The position numbers and the translations under genes were made by a program. Under the pieces are notes generated by a model, which saw only the letters and a list, made by a program, of their open reading frames with translations, searched no databases and had not been told where the DNA came from. This document shows, piece after piece, positions 63,055 to 64,000 of a stretch of 64,000 nt of DNA (position 1 is the stretch's first letter; every line of letters begins with the position of its first letter). Origin of the DNA: CAYSCW01 sp964429795 (GTDB lineage Bacteria; Acidobacteriota; Aminicenantia; Aminicenantales; Aminicenantaceae); the NCBI GenBank assembly GCA_964429795.1, contig CAYSCW010000016.1:1-64000 (forward strand). The letters are read 5' to 3'.

Positions 63055-64000
63055 ATGAAAACATCAAGACTATTCACCTTCTTTATTCTGGTGTTATCGT
63101 CTTTCTTATTGATGAGTGCTCAAAAAGTGGAGCAAAAAGTGGTAGAAGCCATCAGGGCTACAGAAGAAATAAAAATCGACGGGTTTTTAGAAGAAAATTC
63201 CTGGCAAACCCTGGGATACAGTGATTTTACTCAGAGAGACCCTAAAGACGGTGAGTCCCCGACAGAAAAGACTGTCTTTTGGGTGGCTTTCGATGATGAA
63301 GCCATTTATGTTGCGGCCCGGATGTTTGATTCTAATCCGGATAAAATTGTCAGTCGTCTGAGCCGAAGGGATGATTCTGTTGATTCAGACTGGTTTATAT
63401 TTTCAGTAGACCCTTATTATGATCGACGCAGCGGATATCAATTTGCCGTATCCCCTGCTGGTTCTATCATAGACTGGACCATCTATAACGACGAATTTAG
63501 AGATACCACATGGGATGGCGTGTGGGAGAGCGCCGCTCAGATCGATGATCAAGGCTGGACGGTTGAAATCCGCATCCCTTATAATCAATTGCGCTTCAAA
63601 AAAAAAGATAACTATACCTGGGGCGTTAACTTCCGCCGCGTCATCCAGCGCAAGAATGAAGAGGTGGTTTTTTCATGGGCTCCTAAGGAAGAGAGCGGGT
63701 TTGTCTCTCATTTTGCCAAATTGGTTGGGATTAGCGACATCAATCCCGGCCGCTTAATCGAACTCCTCCCTTTCACCGCGAATAAAGCCGCCTTCAGTCC
63801 TAAAGAAGAAGGCAATCCATTCGAGACAGGAAGATCCTTTGTTGCCAACGGCGGTCTCGATATGAAGGTGGGATTAAAAAGCAATTTGACGCTTGACCTA
63901 ACCGCCAATCCCGATTTCGGCCAGGTTGAGGTTGATCCGGCGGTTATTAACCTCAGTGCAGCCGAGACCTACTATGATGAAAAGAGACCTTTCTTTATCG
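63055..64000 (+). CDS. CBM9-like / DUF5916 outer-membrane protein, 3' truncated by window end
   Basis: Open from ATG 63055 (AAAGGGAG 6 bases upstream) to the window edge. A signal peptide (to LLMSAQ) is followed by a carbohydrate-binding-family-9-like domain (IKIDGFLEENSWQ, VFWVAFDDEAIYVAARMFD, EIRIPYNQLRF, WGVNFRRVIQRKNE) and the beginning of a DUF5916-type segment (LTANPDFGQVEVDPAVINLSAAETYYDEKRPFF). In complete members a beta-barrel follows. Probably an outer-membrane protein that binds carbohydrate; enzyme activity is not implied. Confidence 0.88.
   Translation, partial: MKTSRLFTFFILVLSSFLLMSAQKVEQKVVEAIRATEEIKIDGFLEENSWQTLGYSDFTQRDPKDGESPTEKTVFWVAFDDEAIYVAARMFDSNPDKIVSRLSRRDDSVDSDWFIFSVDPYYDRRSGYQFAVSPAGSIIDWTIYNDEFRDTTWDGVWESAAQIDDQGWTVEIRIPYNQLRFKKKDNYTWGVNFRRVIQRKNEEVVFSWAPKEESGFVSHFAKLVGISDINPGRLIELLPFTANKAAFSPKEEGNPFETGRSFVANGGLDMKVGLKSNLTLDLTANPDFGQVEVDPAVINLSAAETYYDEKRPFFI

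Noticed and set aside
1..64000. tRNA, rRNA, riboswitch or CRISPR array
   Set aside because: I looked through the gaps between genes for cloverleaf ends, T-loop sequences, known riboswitch cores and regularly spaced repeats and saw none; a covariance-model scan would be the decisive test.

Overview
The window looks like a chromosome segment from a Gram-negative, saprophytic bacterium of the Acidobacteriota / Candidatus Aminicenantes type. The evidence is family content: two proteins with the acidobacterial VWFA-related architecture, an Oar-like TonB-dependent receptor with an N-terminal carboxypeptidase-regulatory domain, a CBM9/DUF5916-type outer-membrane protein, DUF6599 and LVIVD-repeat lipoproteins, and many lipobox or Tat export signals. 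The assignment is an inference; there is no rRNA or other phylogenetic marker here. I saw no tRNA, rRNA or CRISPR array.

Layout. (1) 0.1-3.9 kb, minus strand: three exported proteins (LVIVD propeller, Tat-exported DUF362, DUF6599). (2) 4-9 kb: murein-peptide genes, namely a decayed beta-lactamase-fold remnant, a dipeptide epimerase, an AONS-like PLP enzyme, and a beta-lactamase-fold/VanX-like fusion whose dipeptidase half has lost key residues. (3) 9.7-11.8 kb: class B acid phosphatase and a DUF819 membrane protein. (4) 11.8-18.2 kb, minus: a LacI-regulated ribose-type sugar ABC operon ending in a fucose-isomerase-like enzyme, with a 40-residue small ORF squeezed between binding protein and isomerase. 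(5) 18.5-20.2 kb: a DUF2961 (GH172-related) secreted protein. (6) 20.9-31.9 kb, plus: an AT-rich catabolic operon behind an XRE-cupin regulator (DegT aminotransferase, two TIM-barrel isomerases, Gfo/Idh/MocA dehydrogenase, Na+/solute symporter, MttB-family methyltransferase, PfkB kinase, mannitol-dehydrogenase-like enzyme). (7) 32.0-36.9 kb: a visibly GC-richer trio (fused E1 alpha-beta, thiolase, MDR dehydrogenase). (8) 37.3-39.8 kb: methanol:corrinoid methyltransferase pair mtaC and mtaB. (9) 40.4-47.3 kb: divergent TonB receptor and a large secreted six-hairpin glycosidase-like protein. (10) 47.5-57.8 kb: a phosphoesterase, a C1 peptidase lipoprotein, a DEAD-box helicase, a YhfC-type membrane protease, an RDD protein, and a second fucose-isomerase-like gene that lacks a normal start codon. 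(11) 58-64 kb: two tandem VWFA-related paralogues, each behind a sigma-54 promoter with a TGTC-N10-GACA palindrome, then a truncated CBM9/DUF5916 gene.

How it fits together. The LacI gene, the DUF2961 gene, the TonB receptor gene and the large glycosidase gene carry the same operator-like element. In the first three it lies just downstream of a TTGACA promoter. This points to one glycan-uptake regulon: outer-membrane import, extracellular or periplasmic cleavage, ABC uptake and isomerisation. The 21-32 kb operon joins cyclitol/amino-sugar type enzymes to a non-pyrrolysine MttB homologue, and methanol methyltransferase genes lie downstream on the same strand. My candidate for an undescribed system is therefore a pathway that strips methyl groups from a methylated sugar- or cyclitol-like substrate onto corrinoid while the carbon skeleton is catabolised. 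Gene remnants (beta-lactamase fold, exonuclease/phosphatase fold, glycosyltransferase 39, two transposases) show that the segment has been rearranged repeatedly.
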